Origin: Schistosoma mansoni
Lineage: Eukaryota; Platyhelminthes; Trematoda; Strigeidida; Schistosomatidae
Assembly: GCF_000237925.1 (NCBI RefSeq)
Contig: NW_017386025.1
Span: 1,550,001 to 1,614,000, forward strand
DNA length: 64,000 bases
Direction of reading: 5' to 3'
Positions 35,401-46,225 of this stretch are shown here, piece after piece. How positions within the stretch are numbered: position 1 is the first letter of the stretch; every line of letters starts with the position of its first letter. The notes under the pieces were generated by a model. The model searched no databases and had not been told where the DNA came from. It saw only the letters and a list, made by a program, of their open reading frames with translations. Made by a program: the position numbers and the translations under genes.

Positions 35401-35718
35401 GGGTTTCTAAGTTTAATATCTGATGATAAAGCACGACAATCACATTTAAGTGTCGATGAAAACGTAAAACTAATTGATAAATTGATTTCTTATTAACATT
35501 AATTTATCTATTGTTTACTGTTTGTGTTATAACCAGTTCCACATACATACCTTTACCATACTGAAATATATAGATAAGATAAATGCCTGAACATGAGACC
35601 AGTATTTCTCTTATCGCTAGTATCAACCCATAAGATTTAATTCATTCGGTTGACTAAAACCGCTTATTGAATTCATATTCGGTTGATCTATATATCGGTT
35701 TAACAACAAAATTGATGT
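35401..35718. other. AT-rich intergenic DNA, no feature seen
   Basis: No gene or recognised repeat. Confidence 0.4.
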
Positions 35719-35719
35719 T

Positions 35720-35875
35720 AGGTGGACTACCGATGAGAACATATAAAAAGCAGACAACTGTTTCGTCCTAGTATTGGGCATCTAGGTAACACCCACCAGG
35801 TGTAAAACGAAAAGCATCCAGACTTTGTGGCAATCCCTTAACTATCAGACCACTGAGTTGAAATTCGTTGGTTTA
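35720..35875 (-). repeat. Degenerate R2 copy
   Basis: 'gacaactgtttcgtcctag', 'attgggcatctaggtaacac' and 'taactatcagaccactgagt' match the R2 ribozyme arm and tRNA-like A-box region on the minus strand. Core boxes are partly lost. Confidence 0.55.
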
Positions 35876-36133
35876 TATTTCTGACTTCATTTACTTTACG
35901 AAATTAAGCTATCAACAATCATTACTAATAGTAATATTTGTCTCATTCTCAAAATACTTAAAGTTAATTGATCATGGCTTTTCACCAAAACTCCCTTGAA
36001 GTTAGTTATTAATCCACACTTACTTATTATATATCTCAAATAATTAGCTTCTCATATTATTACCTTATTACATATAGTGAAAACATATTAAATGTTTTTC
36101 TTTCCATTCGAATTTAGAGAGGTGTCCGTTCAT

Positions 36134-36376
36134 ATGGCTAAAATAGGAAAAGGGATTCAGATTCCTTTATCATGGGTCCCTGATAGGAATGGAAATGTCC
36201 CTCATAATGCTATCAGTGTTACTAATGGTATCTATGTGGTTCGTTGTCAACACGATCGTCAATGGATTCCTGGGAAAGCTGCAAATGGACATGATACAGC
36301 TTATTATCCATATGGTGGTGAAGAAAAGAATACAAAAGAATATGAAGTCCTGTGTGATACCTCATTTTCAATTTGA
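36134..36376 (+). CDS. DM9-A exon 1 (first DM9 repeat), to in-frame stop
   Basis: The frame runs from ATG 36134 to TGA 36374-36376 and covers one DM9 repeat, ending EYEVLCDTSFSI. A donor after 36351 would leave phase 2, as exon 2 requires. Without splicing the product is a single-repeat, 80-residue protein. Confidence 0.85.
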   Translation: MAKIGKGIQIPLSWVPDRNGNVPHNAISVTNGIYVVRCQHDRQWIPGKAANGHDTAYYPYGGEEKNTKEYEVLCDTSFSI

Positions 36377-39300
36377 ATAATGATTCTCGTAGTGCTACAT
36401 GACCTGCATTTGTCATGTCTTCTGGAATGAAGCTTATGGCTCACATTGTAAAATGAAATATTTTCTGATAGACGAGTTTCAAGAAAAGTGGTCTCAAAGT
36501 AATATATACATTGAGAAGTATTGAATTTCTTTAATAATTGTGTACATATGGGATTTATGTTATTCAGGGATGTTCTTAACTTTCTATTTTGACTGATATT
36601 ACTGAACATACAGTTTTATATAACAATATCAGACTTCAGTTTTATCTATGTTTGCTGATATTAATTTTAGTCCCAATATTGGCTTGTTTATAATAAATGT
36701 ATTTTTGTTATATCCGAATGAATAGAAAGTTAAGAACATNNNNNNNNNNNNNNNNNNNNNNNNNNNNNNNNNNNNNNNNNNNNNNNNNNNNNNNNNNNNN
36801 NNNNNNNNNNNNNNNNNNNNNNNNNNNNNNNNNNNNNNNNNNNNNNNNNNNNNNNNNNNNNNNNNNNNNNNNNNNNNNNNNNNNNNNNNNNNNNNNNNNN
36901 NNNNNNNNNNNNNNNNNNNNNNNNNNNNNNNNNNNNNNNTTTTCTACTCATTGGGATATAACAAAAATATATTTATTATTAGCTTTCTACCTAATGCTCA
37001 ATTTATTTGAAACTATCAAGTCCAACCTTGACATTGATACCTGTTAGCCTGTTTGTTGTAAAGTGTAGTTTAGTTGTTTGCTTATGAACTAGTTCAGTGA
37101 GTTAACCACGCTACCTAATCTTTTCTTGTTCAATGTTCAAGCATCATTGAGAATCTACCTATATAAACTCATAATTTGCATCACCTAATATGTAAGTTAT
37201 ATAGACAAAACTGGAGATTAGTTGTTTAAACAATGTATATTTTAAAAGCACTGTATATGCCACATATTTTATGTTTGATTTCAAACGTGTTTACCATAAG
37301 CTAGTAGAACCTTGTTATTACTTTTAAAAGCGAATAACCAATTCAGTTAAGTAAAGTGTGAAACATAAGCAAATAGCTTGTTTAAATGCCTTAGGAATGC
37401 GTTGTGACGTTCTGCAATATGTATTATCTAGAACAATCTATTGGGCGATTTATGAAATTTTGTAAATATGACTAAATGATAGTCAGATTGAAATAACAGC
37501 AAATGTTTCCTTCCGTAAATATTTCTATATTTTACGATGGTTGATAGAGTAACTTTATTGGAATGTATCATTTCAGTAATATACTTCGAAGACTAAAATT
37601 AATGAATCGATCAAACATCATGTAGATAAAACATTTAATATTCACCCTCTAGTAGATTTGCATACAACCCAGTGGTACATTTACTTGGCTTGATCTAGTG
37701 TGTTGTAAAACTTGTGTATCAAATATGTGAATGAAAGTAGAATATGAGTAAAAGTGATTCAGCATGCATGTAGATTCCAATTAGACTTAATGATGAAAGT
37801 AATCCATAACAATTAGCAATAAATCAAGCATGGAATTATGACAATCTATCAAATGATATTGAAAATTGATAGATTAAGGTTTCAGATGAGTTATTTTCAT
37901 TATAATATCTACATATTAGAAATATTAGAAAATTTCTCCAATCATTTTAATTTCATAAATAATATCCATAATAGATCTGAAACTAACGATGCAAATGATA
38001 ATATTTAAATTTATAAATTACTAATAGTGATCCATTATATGTCATTTCTCATATCATATTTAACTTCTATTTTAAGTGTCCCCATGATGCTTTTTATTCA
38101 CACATGAATTACATGTACTTTTAAACCACAAATAGTTACAAATGTATATTATTGGTTGGGAACAAATTTACGTTTAACTTTGAAATCGTGGAAAAGATTT
38201 GTAGCTCAGGTGGATGATTTTGATGGAGTTTTGTTCTCTGAGCACAAACTTCTACCCGAAGTTTGTGTTGATGATGTAATTCAAAAGGACGATGAAAGCT
38301 CTACGACCAAACCATCCAGCTCAGAGAACAAAACACCATCAAAACGTTTAACTTTGTAATAGAAAAATATTTCAGATTTTGTTGCCTACAATTAAATTAA
38401 TACATTTCAAAGATAAACTCATATAAATATATGTATTCTTTAGGTATCATTACCAAGATTTGACTTGATAATTTCGAATAAATTGTGCATTGGGTAGATT
38501 GTTATAGATAAAAATTATATCAGAAGGGTTTTGTGAATATTATAGTGATTTTAATAGTTGAGGTCATTAGACATTTGAAGCCAGACCACCATAGAAAACC
38601 TGAAAGCAATGGACGGTCGTTTCGTCCCATCGCGGGACTCCTCAGCAGTGCTCATCCACGATCCCACCTCGCGAGATTCGAATCCAGGACTTAGCAGTCC
38701 TGCGCGCGAGCGTTTAACCTCTAGACCACTGAGCCAACATCTAACGGTGATAATGTCTAACTTCGACCGGTCCAGGAAATTGAGCGACATATCAACTATT
38801 GTCTTCAGTGAGTTACTATCTCACAACAGACCTGGCTGAACTCCACTGCTTCTCACTAAAACTCCAGGAAATACCTCTTGAAGCTTGCCACTGGTGAGCG
38901 TCGTGGATGCGCACTGCTCAGGAGTCCCACAATAGGATGAAACAGCCGTTCCGTGCTTCCAGGTTTTTCATGGTAGTCTAGCTTCAATTGACTCATGATC
39001 TCAACTATGAAAAATAACATATTTATAATATCCCAATGAGTAGAAAAATTAGATTTTCTGACTTTACGTGACTCAGTGTAAACCACTTGTGTCCTTTGTA
39101 CTATTTAAACTTGGATTAATTTTAATTTGGTTATTTATTCTCTAAAGAAGTGTCTTATACTGAGTCATGAAACGTCAGGAAATCTAATTTTTTCACTCAT
39201 TGGGATATTACAAATATATTATTTTATAACATGTATATTTGTTCAATCTGTTATTTCTGAAGAGCCTTCCAAATCAATATTTCTTTTATTGTTTTCTTCT

Positions 39301-40767
39301 TCTCAGTGATTGATTGATTATTTAATTCAATTCGGTTTAGATAAATGAAAAAATAAATATTTTGTTGATTATTCTCATTCTGTACAGATATGAATGGGTA
39401 CAAGCATCATGTGGTAATGTGCCAAAAAATGCAATCATTGGTGGCATGTCAGGTAATGATCCACTATACATAGCCAAATCTAAAATTAATGGAGAAACAT
39501 GTGTTGGAAAGGTGAGTAGACCTAACCACTTGTGTTATATACTGTTTTCTCTGATGAGATAAACTATTTAAACAAGACATTTAGTGAATTCTCTTATGCT
39601 AATGATCTGTGTGGTCAGATTAATTTCAGATATGCTGTACACTGAATGGTTACTATCTAGAATGAATGGCTTTATAGAAAATGAAAAATATATTATTTTA
39701 TCGTTGACTTACCAGTTCAAATGTCACATACCACATCAGAAATTATCATATTTGCATATCTTTACTAAACGTTTCAGAATCCTATGTTCTGGATGTTATG
39801 TTTTGAATATCTATGATGAACATTTCAAACAATTGTATCGCACTATCTACCATTGAATGGTGTGTTGAAAATAAAAAAGCTATATGAAATTATGAAGTTC
39901 ATGAACATTATTGAAACTCAGATTCGTATTACGGTGTTGTGGAGAACATTGAATTCTATAGTTTACATTGCCAAATGGTCTTAGTTGGACCGCCAGTGAA
40001 AAGTAGAGGACATTGGACAGCTCTCTTGTCCTATTATGAATCATTTCATCAGAGGGGATTCACATCACCACTGAGGATCAAAACAGGACATTTGAGTTTC
40101 GTGGTGAACACCTGGTCTTTATACTTAGAGTAGGAAGTCAATGCTTTATATGTTTAACTCTAACTGACGTTTGATTCACTTATGTCATCGCTGAACCCTA
40201 CTGGTCATGAGTTTCAATACAACTACGTGAATTACACCACGAATCTGATCACGAGTAAGCACATATTGATTCATATATCACGGTGTTGCAAGGCTTGTGG
40301 AACTTTGTAGTTTGCATCAAGGGCATAGAGTAAGGGATAAATATCATCAATGAGATTGGAAGATGGTTGTTAAGGATTGACGAACTGAGTGAAGTTGGGA
40401 ATATACTGCACTGGCTACCAGTTCAATGGTTTAATGCTTAAGCGCAAGTAGAGAAACCTATATATATATATATCCTGTTCTCGACCCTTGATGGTATCCT
40501 AGATGCATATTACCGTGGAGTCCCATTCTAGAAAGAAATAGCGCTTCACTGCTCCCTGCTTTGTCTCAGGTCAGTCAATAATGTATTCAACCCAAATTAT
40601 TGTGTTTATTTATTTCTAATATGAATAAAATATTGTCCACTTATTTGATCGTAATTGTTTGCATCATTTAGGTACATCATGGCCATGAATGTGCATATAT
40701 ACCATGGGGTGGTCAAGAGCACTCAGTGAAAGACTATGAAGTTTTAGTTTGGAAAAAACGAAATTGA
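36134..40767 (+). CDS. DM9-A: DM9 (DUF3421) domain protein, three visible coding exons
   Basis: A DM9-repeat protein gene. DM9 proteins are small two-repeat proteins; an oyster member is a mannose-binding recognition lectin and a Fasciola homologue is known, but the function of this copy is not shown. Exon 1 encodes MAKIGKGIQIPLSW, the P-GK turn (IPGK) and a YPYGGEE...EYEVL repeat end. Exon 2 encodes NVPKNAIIGG and GETCVGK, and exon 3 AYIPWGGQE...DYEVLVWKK. The ATG at 36134 matches the start of DM9-B (MAKxGxGxQIPLSW) and lies just after a good acceptor at 36117, so a 5' UTR intron is likely. Exons 2 and 3 join in phase 0. The problem is exon 1: its frame reaches a TGA at 36374. The only phase-2 donor before it (after 36351, CCT|GTGTGA) is weak, and its use deletes the ~10-residue linker present in DM9-B. 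With that donor the product is 145 residues. No signal peptide or membrane segment is seen. Confidence 0.85.
36571..36739. repeat. 19-bp perfect inverted repeat ending at an assembly gap
   Basis: 36571-36589 is the exact reverse complement of 36721-36739, and the right arm ends at the first N. It suggests the gap hides more of a foldback structure. Confidence 0.75.
36697..37042. repeat. R6 foldback element interrupted by an assembly gap
   Basis: The left arm ('tttgttatatccgaatgaat') and right arm ('ttctactcattgggatataac') are inverted copies of the R6 terminus, separated by the N run. The outer right flank ('ttatttgaaactatcaag') also matches R6 surroundings near 6973 and 7630. It lies in the first intron of DM9-A. 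Confidence 0.75.
36740..36939. other. Assembly gap, 200 N
   Basis: Exactly 200 undetermined bases in DM9-A intron 1, between R6 arms. A missing exon cannot be excluded here. Confidence 0.99.
37043..38150. other. DM9-A intron 1 sequence, no feature seen
   Basis: AT-rich. I found no segment resembling the DM9 linker that is missing between exons 1 and 2. Confidence 0.4.
38155..38362. repeat. R7 hairpin element
   Basis: A nested inverted repeat. The outer arms ('gatggagttttgttctctga' near 38222 against 'tcagagaacaaaacaccatc' near 38321) match over about 26 of 28 bases. Inside, a perfect 10-bp stem (38243-38252 with 38258-38267, loop TACCC) follows the left arm. The 67-codon open frame across it looks like a by-product of the repeat. 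A second copy is at 51060-51215. Confidence 0.7.
38520..39010. mobile_element. R2 head-to-head pair in DM9-A intron 1
   Basis: 38520-38890 is a near full-length R2 in minus orientation: 3' end, hammerhead (CTGAGGA kept, but GGACGAAAC reads GGGACGAAAC), B-box 'ggattcgaatctcg', A-box 'tggtctagaggttaaacg' and the ~150-bp 5' leader. About 38895-39010 is an R2 3' half in plus orientation, with core CTCAGGA (mutated) and GATGAAAC. Confidence 0.88.
39013..39226. repeat. R6 foldback element
   Basis: A near-palindrome of about 210 bp. The left arm has 'tataatatcccaatgagtag' and the right arm 'actcattgggatattacaaa'. Inner arms ('gattttctgactttacgtga' against 'tcatgaaacgtcaggaaatc') also pair. It ends about 160 bp before DM9-A exon 2. 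Confidence 0.8.
39388..39511 (+). CDS. DM9-A exon 2
   Basis: Acceptor 'ctgtacag' before 39388 and a consensus donor AAG|GTGAGT after 39511. 124 bp: one base completes a split codon, then 41 codons from YEWVQASCGN to ETCVGK. It is co-linear with DM9-B exon 2. Confidence 0.92.
39940..40580. repeat. Degenerate R2 pieces, head-to-head, in DM9-A intron 2
   Basis: The left piece (about 39965-40140) resembles minus-strand R2 ('acagctctcttgtcctattat'). The right piece (about 40420-40580) resembles plus-strand R2 ('ggtttaatgcttaagcgc', 'cttcactgctccctgcttt'). Confidence 0.4.
40672..40767 (+). CDS. DM9-A exon 3 with stop
   Basis: Acceptor 'catcatttag' before 40672, phase 0. 31 codons VHHGHECAYIPWGGQE to VWKKRN, then TGA at 40765. 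The PWGG and YEVL motifs close the second DM9 repeat. Confidence 0.92.
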   Translation, partial: VHHGHECAYIPWGGQEHSVKDYEVLVWKKRN

Positions 40768-40841
40768 TTCTCTTGTCCTGATCTCCAAGATCATCGGATA
40801 ATTACCTCTTGTATAATTGTTTTCATTTAACTAGAAGAAAC

Positions 40842-40847
40842 AATAAA
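40842..40847 (+). promoter_or_regulatory. AATAAA polyadenylation signal for DM9-A
   Basis: A canonical AATAAA 74 bp after the DM9-A stop codon, the first one downstream on this strand. Confidence 0.65.
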
Positions 40848-40984
40848 ATGAGTAGAGAGATGTGTATCTCTCCCTGTTAACAAACACTTGATATACATTA
40901 TCAAATAAAAAAACCACAACAGAAACATACTACAAAGATTTCTTAGAAAAAATGGAATTAAAAATATCTACTGTTTGTTGATTG

Positions 40985-41185
40985 TCTTTGATTCACGAAG
41001 TTTGAGCAACCGTTCACCAATTGTCTTCAGTGAGTTGATATCTCTACAACAGACGTGGTTGAACTCCACTGGTCACTGCTTCCCACTAGAACTCCAGGAA
41101 ATATCTCTTGAAGTCAGTTACTAGTGAGCATATGACTATAGATCAGAAGGGGTTTTTGTGGAGATTTCAACTATGAAAGATTGTC
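40985..41185 (-). repeat. R2 leader joined to an R2 3' end
   Basis: In minus orientation, the R2 3' terminus ('gatcagaaggggtttttgtg') sits at the right edge and the R2 leader ('caccaattgtcttcagtgag', 'ggaaatatctcttgaag') to its left. The 3' end of one unit touching the 5' leader of the next implies tandem R2 units, with the tRNA-ribozyme part lost here. Confidence 0.65.
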
Positions 41186-41344
41186 TTTGATTGCTTAAAA
41201 TTAACTCGTTCATACATTCAATAGACATATTGAACAAACATTCCTCACAAATGACTGATAACTGAGTACTAATCACAGTCATGTTTTCCTAGTTCTATCA
41301 TTGTACATCAAATTCTATCAGTCAATTTGTACTATGGCCACTAG

Positions 41345-41640
41345 TATTGTAGTGAAAGAGAACACCAGTGGGGAAAACTGAATGTATTTTAACACGAAAT
41401 TACAGAGTATCTCAGTAAAATCTGAGAACCATATGGTAAATACTTCATCTACAAAATGTCAATCACTGGTCTCGTACTTCATTATTCCTTCGTTTTTTTG
41501 CCAATCATTCTCTGTTCTCGATTTCTTCTCTTCGATCTTCTTAACCTCCTGCCGCCAGACATTTCACTTTCGATTGATGATACATATTACTTATATCTGT
41601 CGACATCAGCAGTACATACCACAGTACAAGTAACTGAAAA
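41345..41640 (+). repeat. R5 repeat, second subfamily
   Basis: It begins like the other R5 copies ('acagagtatctcagtaaaat') but ends with 'catttcactttcgattgatg' and 'attacttatatctgtcgac', shared with 107-262, 10400-10505 and 11845-12065. Confidence 0.75.
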
Positions 41641-43545
41641 TAGTGTGGATTGTTTTGATAATAAGCGGTTGTAGGTAGTCATCAGGGAACTCTACATGAT
41701 CTTACTCTGAATGATCAACAAATGAACGAGGATTAGTTAGGTTTAATATCTAGTTATGAGAAACTTATCTTGAGAATAGTGACCAATCGTCACTCAGTCA
41801 CTATATTCACAGTTTCAATGTATGAGAGATGAAAGAATTTGAAAATATTCATTTACACTAACTAAAATATTCAAACGGAGGAGTTATGATTGACTTTCTT
41901 CACTGAGTTTCCTATTGATTGCAAGCAACTACGTGTTTTCAAGTGACTGTACCATTATCTCGATGTACGAGTGTGTTTCTTAACTTTCACACATTATTTT
42001 ATCCGAAAACGGACTGCTGAAACTCCATTCTGCTGACTATTCGTTAGTATTTGTTTAGTCATACAGGTATCTGGACAATATCACAAAGTGATCATCGTGT
42101 TTGTGGAGTGCTATATTACTCATTGCCAATACATACTATCTTGTATGATTATTCAAAATTATCTCAGTATGCAATATTGCCTTCAGGACACTGTTCAAAG
42201 TCATTTAAGACATATAAACAGGGTTAATTCAGTAGGGTACACCCTCTTCTCTTATTCAAATATATCGCAATTAGTCTTTCTATCCATTTCTATCGTTGAG
42301 TTAACTTCCATGGAAGAGATTCTTGGTCAGGATCAATCTATAGGAGAGATCATATAAGTGTTTATATTCATTTACAAGTTAGTTTTCTATTTCCTTGTTA
42401 ACATACAAGCTGTTGACCACAACGAAGATTACGTGTAGAAATCAATGTATAAAAGAATACTACAAATTTGTAGGTTAACTGGAGTGATTTAACAATTTGT
42501 CCAACATGACAATGCTACTCGGTAGTTTGTCTAGTTATGGACAATTTGCACTAGTATAGGTAAGCTTAGATTTTGAACAAGAGGTTGTAAGAGGCTAATA
42601 CTCTACTATTGTATCTCAAGTATTCAGTTGTCATTACTTCAGCCAATTATTATTGCCAATTAGTGAAAAATTCATGACAATTTAACATATATTTCATAAC
42701 AAAACTGACTGGTATTGGACTAGACTGAAATAATTTATAGACTTCATTTCACAATCTGGATACAACAGTTCCACTTTCCGCTCCTAGATCTAGCTAATCC
42801 AAAACGAAAACTAGCATGACAATTTGTTGGTGTTTACCAATGAAGATTGTTTCAAGCAAATAGCAAAGCCGTATGGATGTATATGCATAAAAAGGCTTGA
42901 AAACATCACAAACATTATGGTTGCTGCACGAAAACAAAAAAATTAGAAAACAAAAAGCTAGCATGTTTAATTGAGGTAAAAGTGAAGAACTGATCCAAAC
43001 AACTCTTTATTTCGAAGATAACACAAACATGTTGAAACTATACCGAACGCCTACATGCACCAGTACTTTTGACGGGAATACTACAACTGATCCACTACAA
43101 TATTTTTAATCATCAAAAACGGAGACCGTTGCTTGCTGACGTTATCACCAGTCACGTCATAAAACGCCTGTTATCGATTATACTGAGACAAATAAGAAAT
43201 AGGTGGTTATATCAGTCAATTTGCCGTCAGTAGTCTGTAGATTAGTATTGTGTTCTAATGAACTCAGTGTGAATAGCTCAATAGCATTACTAAGCATCAC
43301 AAAACCGTACAAAACTCAAAATCTAGCATATAAATGCATCCGAAACCCATTCTGTTCAATCATTGAGTAGTTTATTTCGGTTATTAGAAATCGCATCCGA
43401 TGTAAAGTTTAAAATATGCTAGTGTTAACTAATTTGAATAAATCAGTGTCAACGGTTGATCGGTTTACAGAGTAAATGTAGACCATGGACTGTCTATCAA
43501 TGTGGAGGGAAGATCGGATTTATGACCGTTGTAAAATTTGCATAG
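41641..43545. other. AT-rich DNA, no supported gene
   Basis: No recognised gene. Possible R3-like scraps occur near 41880-41950 ('gtttcctattgattgcaagc'). Open frames here lack domains or splice context. Confidence 0.4.
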
Positions 43546-43549
43546 TTGA

Positions 43550-44040
43550 CATCACCAACCGGAACACCATTGAAAACTGTAAAGTACAGACAGTTGTTCC
43601 AGCCTGATATGCGTCTATTCAGCAGTGTACAGCAAGAACACCTCCATAAGCAATCGTATCTAGGACAACCAGTTTCATCTTTGAACACCTCAATTCTAGA
43701 CCACTGAACCAGAATCCAACTGTGTACATGTTTAATTCCAATCGATTCGCGAAATTGAATGACCTCCTCCTACCGCCTTTGGTGGATGATCTCTCAGACC
43801 ACAAGATTAAACTTCATTGAACATGGCTCCTCATTTGAACTCCGAGAACTGCATCTCGAAGTTAATCACTAATGGACACAGGATTATTACCAGTTAGAAG
43901 AAATTAGAGGAACTGATCTTACCTAAGTCAAGGATACTCACTGCCCATGAGTTCTATAATAGAATGAGACAGTTGCTCAGTGGTGCCTGGTTTCTAATGA
44001 TGGTCGGGCTAAGATCAGTTCACAATTCGCAATGTAAACA
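43550..44040. repeat. Degenerate R2 pair, head-to-head
   Basis: 43550-43880 follows the R2 order on the minus strand ('ttctagaccactgaacc' A-box region, 'gaactccgagaactgc' leader). 43905-44040 follows R2 3' on the plus strand ('gagacagttgctcagtgg', 'tcgggctaagatcag'). Confidence 0.5.
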
Positions 44041-44925
44041 TTATCCTTGAAAGGTCAGATTATACTGATTAATAATGTCCTGACACTAAAGTGCTTTATC
44101 CACTTATTGTATTCCTAATAAAGACAATTCTAGCATATTTTAACAGTACGATTATACCGCTCATTGACTGGGTATCAAAACATTGGAATTGAGTTTTATT
44201 ATTTTACAGGTCACTAGTTGTGCGTGAAAGGACTCTTCAGTATGATAGTCTGTGTAAAATGGCACCTTTTTACTACTACTACCACTACTACTACGACTAC
44301 GACTACTTTGTCTTCAAGATTGAATGTGTTACTTCATTGGATATGAGAGTTCTAACAGTTGTAATCCATGATGATGCATCAAAATGTCAGCTTAAATTTA
44401 TTAACTACTGATGATACCTCTGTGAATAAGATGGAGGTGAGTCGATTACTGATTGAGTTGGCACATACCTAGATCTATATTACACCATTAGATAGAGAGA
44501 TATTTTCCTGTTAATATCAACCCATATACAGTCATAAACCACTTGATTGGTTGAAAATATAATCAGTTTGAAAAACTCTAATTCGCTACACTTTACACCA
44601 TTGTCAGTAACCTCATCAGTAAGACTGAAATAGATAAAGAAAGTAGAACAAATACGTGCACCTAATATTCACATGTTGAAAAAATGTGTCTCTGTCGTAG
44701 TATGTGACTCAAAACAATCTGTTTCAAACACAGATCAATATTGATAAATATTTGACTGTAGATAAGATTATCATGAAAAATGATATTATTATTCATATGA
44801 ATAGATTGTTTCACATTTGAGTCTAACAATAACGAAAGATATTTAGTTGGTCAATACTATGAACAAGTTCAGGATTTCATAAACTATTAGCTGTAATAAT
44901 TTCGATCAGTGCTTTCTTCTCCAAT
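44041..44925. other. AT-rich DNA with a trinucleotide repeat
   Basis: No supported gene. It includes the TAC/GAC tract at 44265-44312. Confidence 0.4.
44265..44312. repeat. (TAC)n/(GAC)n trinucleotide tract
   Basis: Imperfect TAC repeats with CAC and GAC variants. A short open frame crosses it but has the composition of simple sequence. Confidence 0.85.
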
Positions 44926-44929
44926 AAGG

Positions 44930-45125
44930 TTAGATAGCAGTTGGCTAACAGTGAGATCCATAACGCAAGTTCTAGCCTGTTTCACACTCGTCATCTAGAT
45001 GTACCTCCACCTAAGTTGATGCCAACGTCGAGACTGGAACTCAATTTACTTCGTTTCAAACACCCATCACGTTACCCACTGAGCTACTAATCCCCGATAC
45101 ATGCTGGCCTGTATAACGGGAGTGA
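44930..45125 (-). mobile_element. R1 copy, degenerate
   Basis: Complete R1 order on the minus strand: A-box remnant ('tagctcagtgggtaacgtg'), degenerate B-box, 'ctaggtggaggtacatctag' in place of the stem I arm, and the 'gttagccaactgctatc' tail. The ribozyme boxes are lost ('gatgacgagtgtgaaacagg'). Confidence 0.6.
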
Positions 45126-45983
45126 ATTTCAATTAATTTGTAAGGATCATGTTGAATCTTCTCGTTGTTGATTTTGTGACCTGTAAGTAATCAGTGCCTC
45201 ACAGCATATTACCATCCCGATTGGATTGTCTTGATACTGTAATTCAAACAATCATCACAATTGAAAGAATAATGTCTTCGTTTAAAACATATTGGGTGAC
45301 GACAAACATGGAAGATTTCTGATTCAACAGACCTTACACAATTAATTATCTTATTATTTCTCTGATCCCCGCTCCTACATCTTCACATTTATCAATCAAA
45401 TTCAGTATTCCTCAACACTGTCAATCAACATTCCGATAAGCAATAGTCAATTTTGTATAGTTTCAGTGAAATTCAGTAATCTCCATAACCTCATACCGAA
45501 TATTCTGTGATTATCCTCATAAACAAATCATAATAAATACTGATAATATCTAAAGTGATTCTGTTACGGTTGTTACAAAACAGATACATCATAAGATCAA
45601 TTCTTATGAATCTTATGGATTGGAACAAATTGAAATCTTCACTACTTCATTTCACTTACGTCCCAACAGAATTTAGTATTCAGTAATTTTCCAACAGGAA
45701 ATATCAATTACAACCGAAGTTCTAATTCCCATTGTGTGATATTTGAAATAATTCTAGTGAAGTGAGATCAGTTTGAGTGAAACAAACAGCAAATAATATT
45801 TATTCACCTCCATATTTCCTCTTGTAATTGGTTGATATTCCTTTCAGTGAGCAGTTGAAACGCATTTTTGTATTCTATATAACAAATAAAGTGCATACCT
45901 AATTATAATCAGACATATAGGGAGTAATGTTTTGAAGCATACAGATAATTTATCAGTATGGATGAATGTTTAATCGAGCAGTG
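45126..45983. other. AT-rich DNA, no feature seen
   Basis: No gene or recognised repeat. Confidence 0.45.
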
Positions 45984-45984
45984 T

Positions 45985-46225
45985 TATTATTCACAACTGA
46001 CTGATCACTGGGTGGTGATCAATGTCTTGCGTGTCAAGTCCTTCTTAGTGCGGCCCGAATAGCTCAGTGGTAACGTCTCTGACTGTGAAGCTGAGTGGCA
46101 CGGGATCCAACCCGTCAGGGAGCACCGGTTCCCTCAAGATTACAGGTACACCTTGCTGACGAGTGCCAAGTAGCACGAAACCCGGGTCCAGGGTTTCTTG
46201 TTGACCACCTCCAACCACCATCTTA
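45985..46225 (+). mobile_element. R3 SINE with tRNA-like promoter and intact hammerhead
   Basis: A third tRNA-derived element. A-box 'TAGCTCAGTGG' (46060-46070) is a perfect consensus match, and the B-box-like 'GGATCCAACCC' lies at about 46103-46113. Then come a short linker, a complete hammerhead and the tail 'tcttgttgaccacctccaac'. The upstream leader contains 'gatcactgggtggtgatcaa'. It differs in sequence from R1 and R2 but has the same promoter-ribozyme-tail layout. Worn relatives lie at 24935, 26720, 51220, 62100 and 63375. Confidence 0.85.
46150..46194 (+). ncRNA. Hammerhead ribozyme motif in R3 (intact)
   Basis: All core positions are present: CTGACGA (46156-46162), stem II GTGC/GCAC (46163-46166, 46173-46176), GAAA (46177-46180), stem III of three pairs around a CG loop, and cleavage triplet GTC ending at 46188. 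Stem I (46150-46155 with 46189-46194) has six pairs including one G-U. It is the cleanest R3 ribozyme in the window. Confidence 0.85.

Noticed and set aside
36352-36355. Alternative DM9-A donor at GTGATA (after 36353)
   Set aside because: It leaves phase 1, which puts exon 2 out of frame and gives an immediate stop.
38156-38359. 67-codon open frame with a Ser/Lys-rich end
   Set aside because: It spans the R7 inverted repeat; repeat structure explains the frame better than a gene, and it has no homology I recognise.
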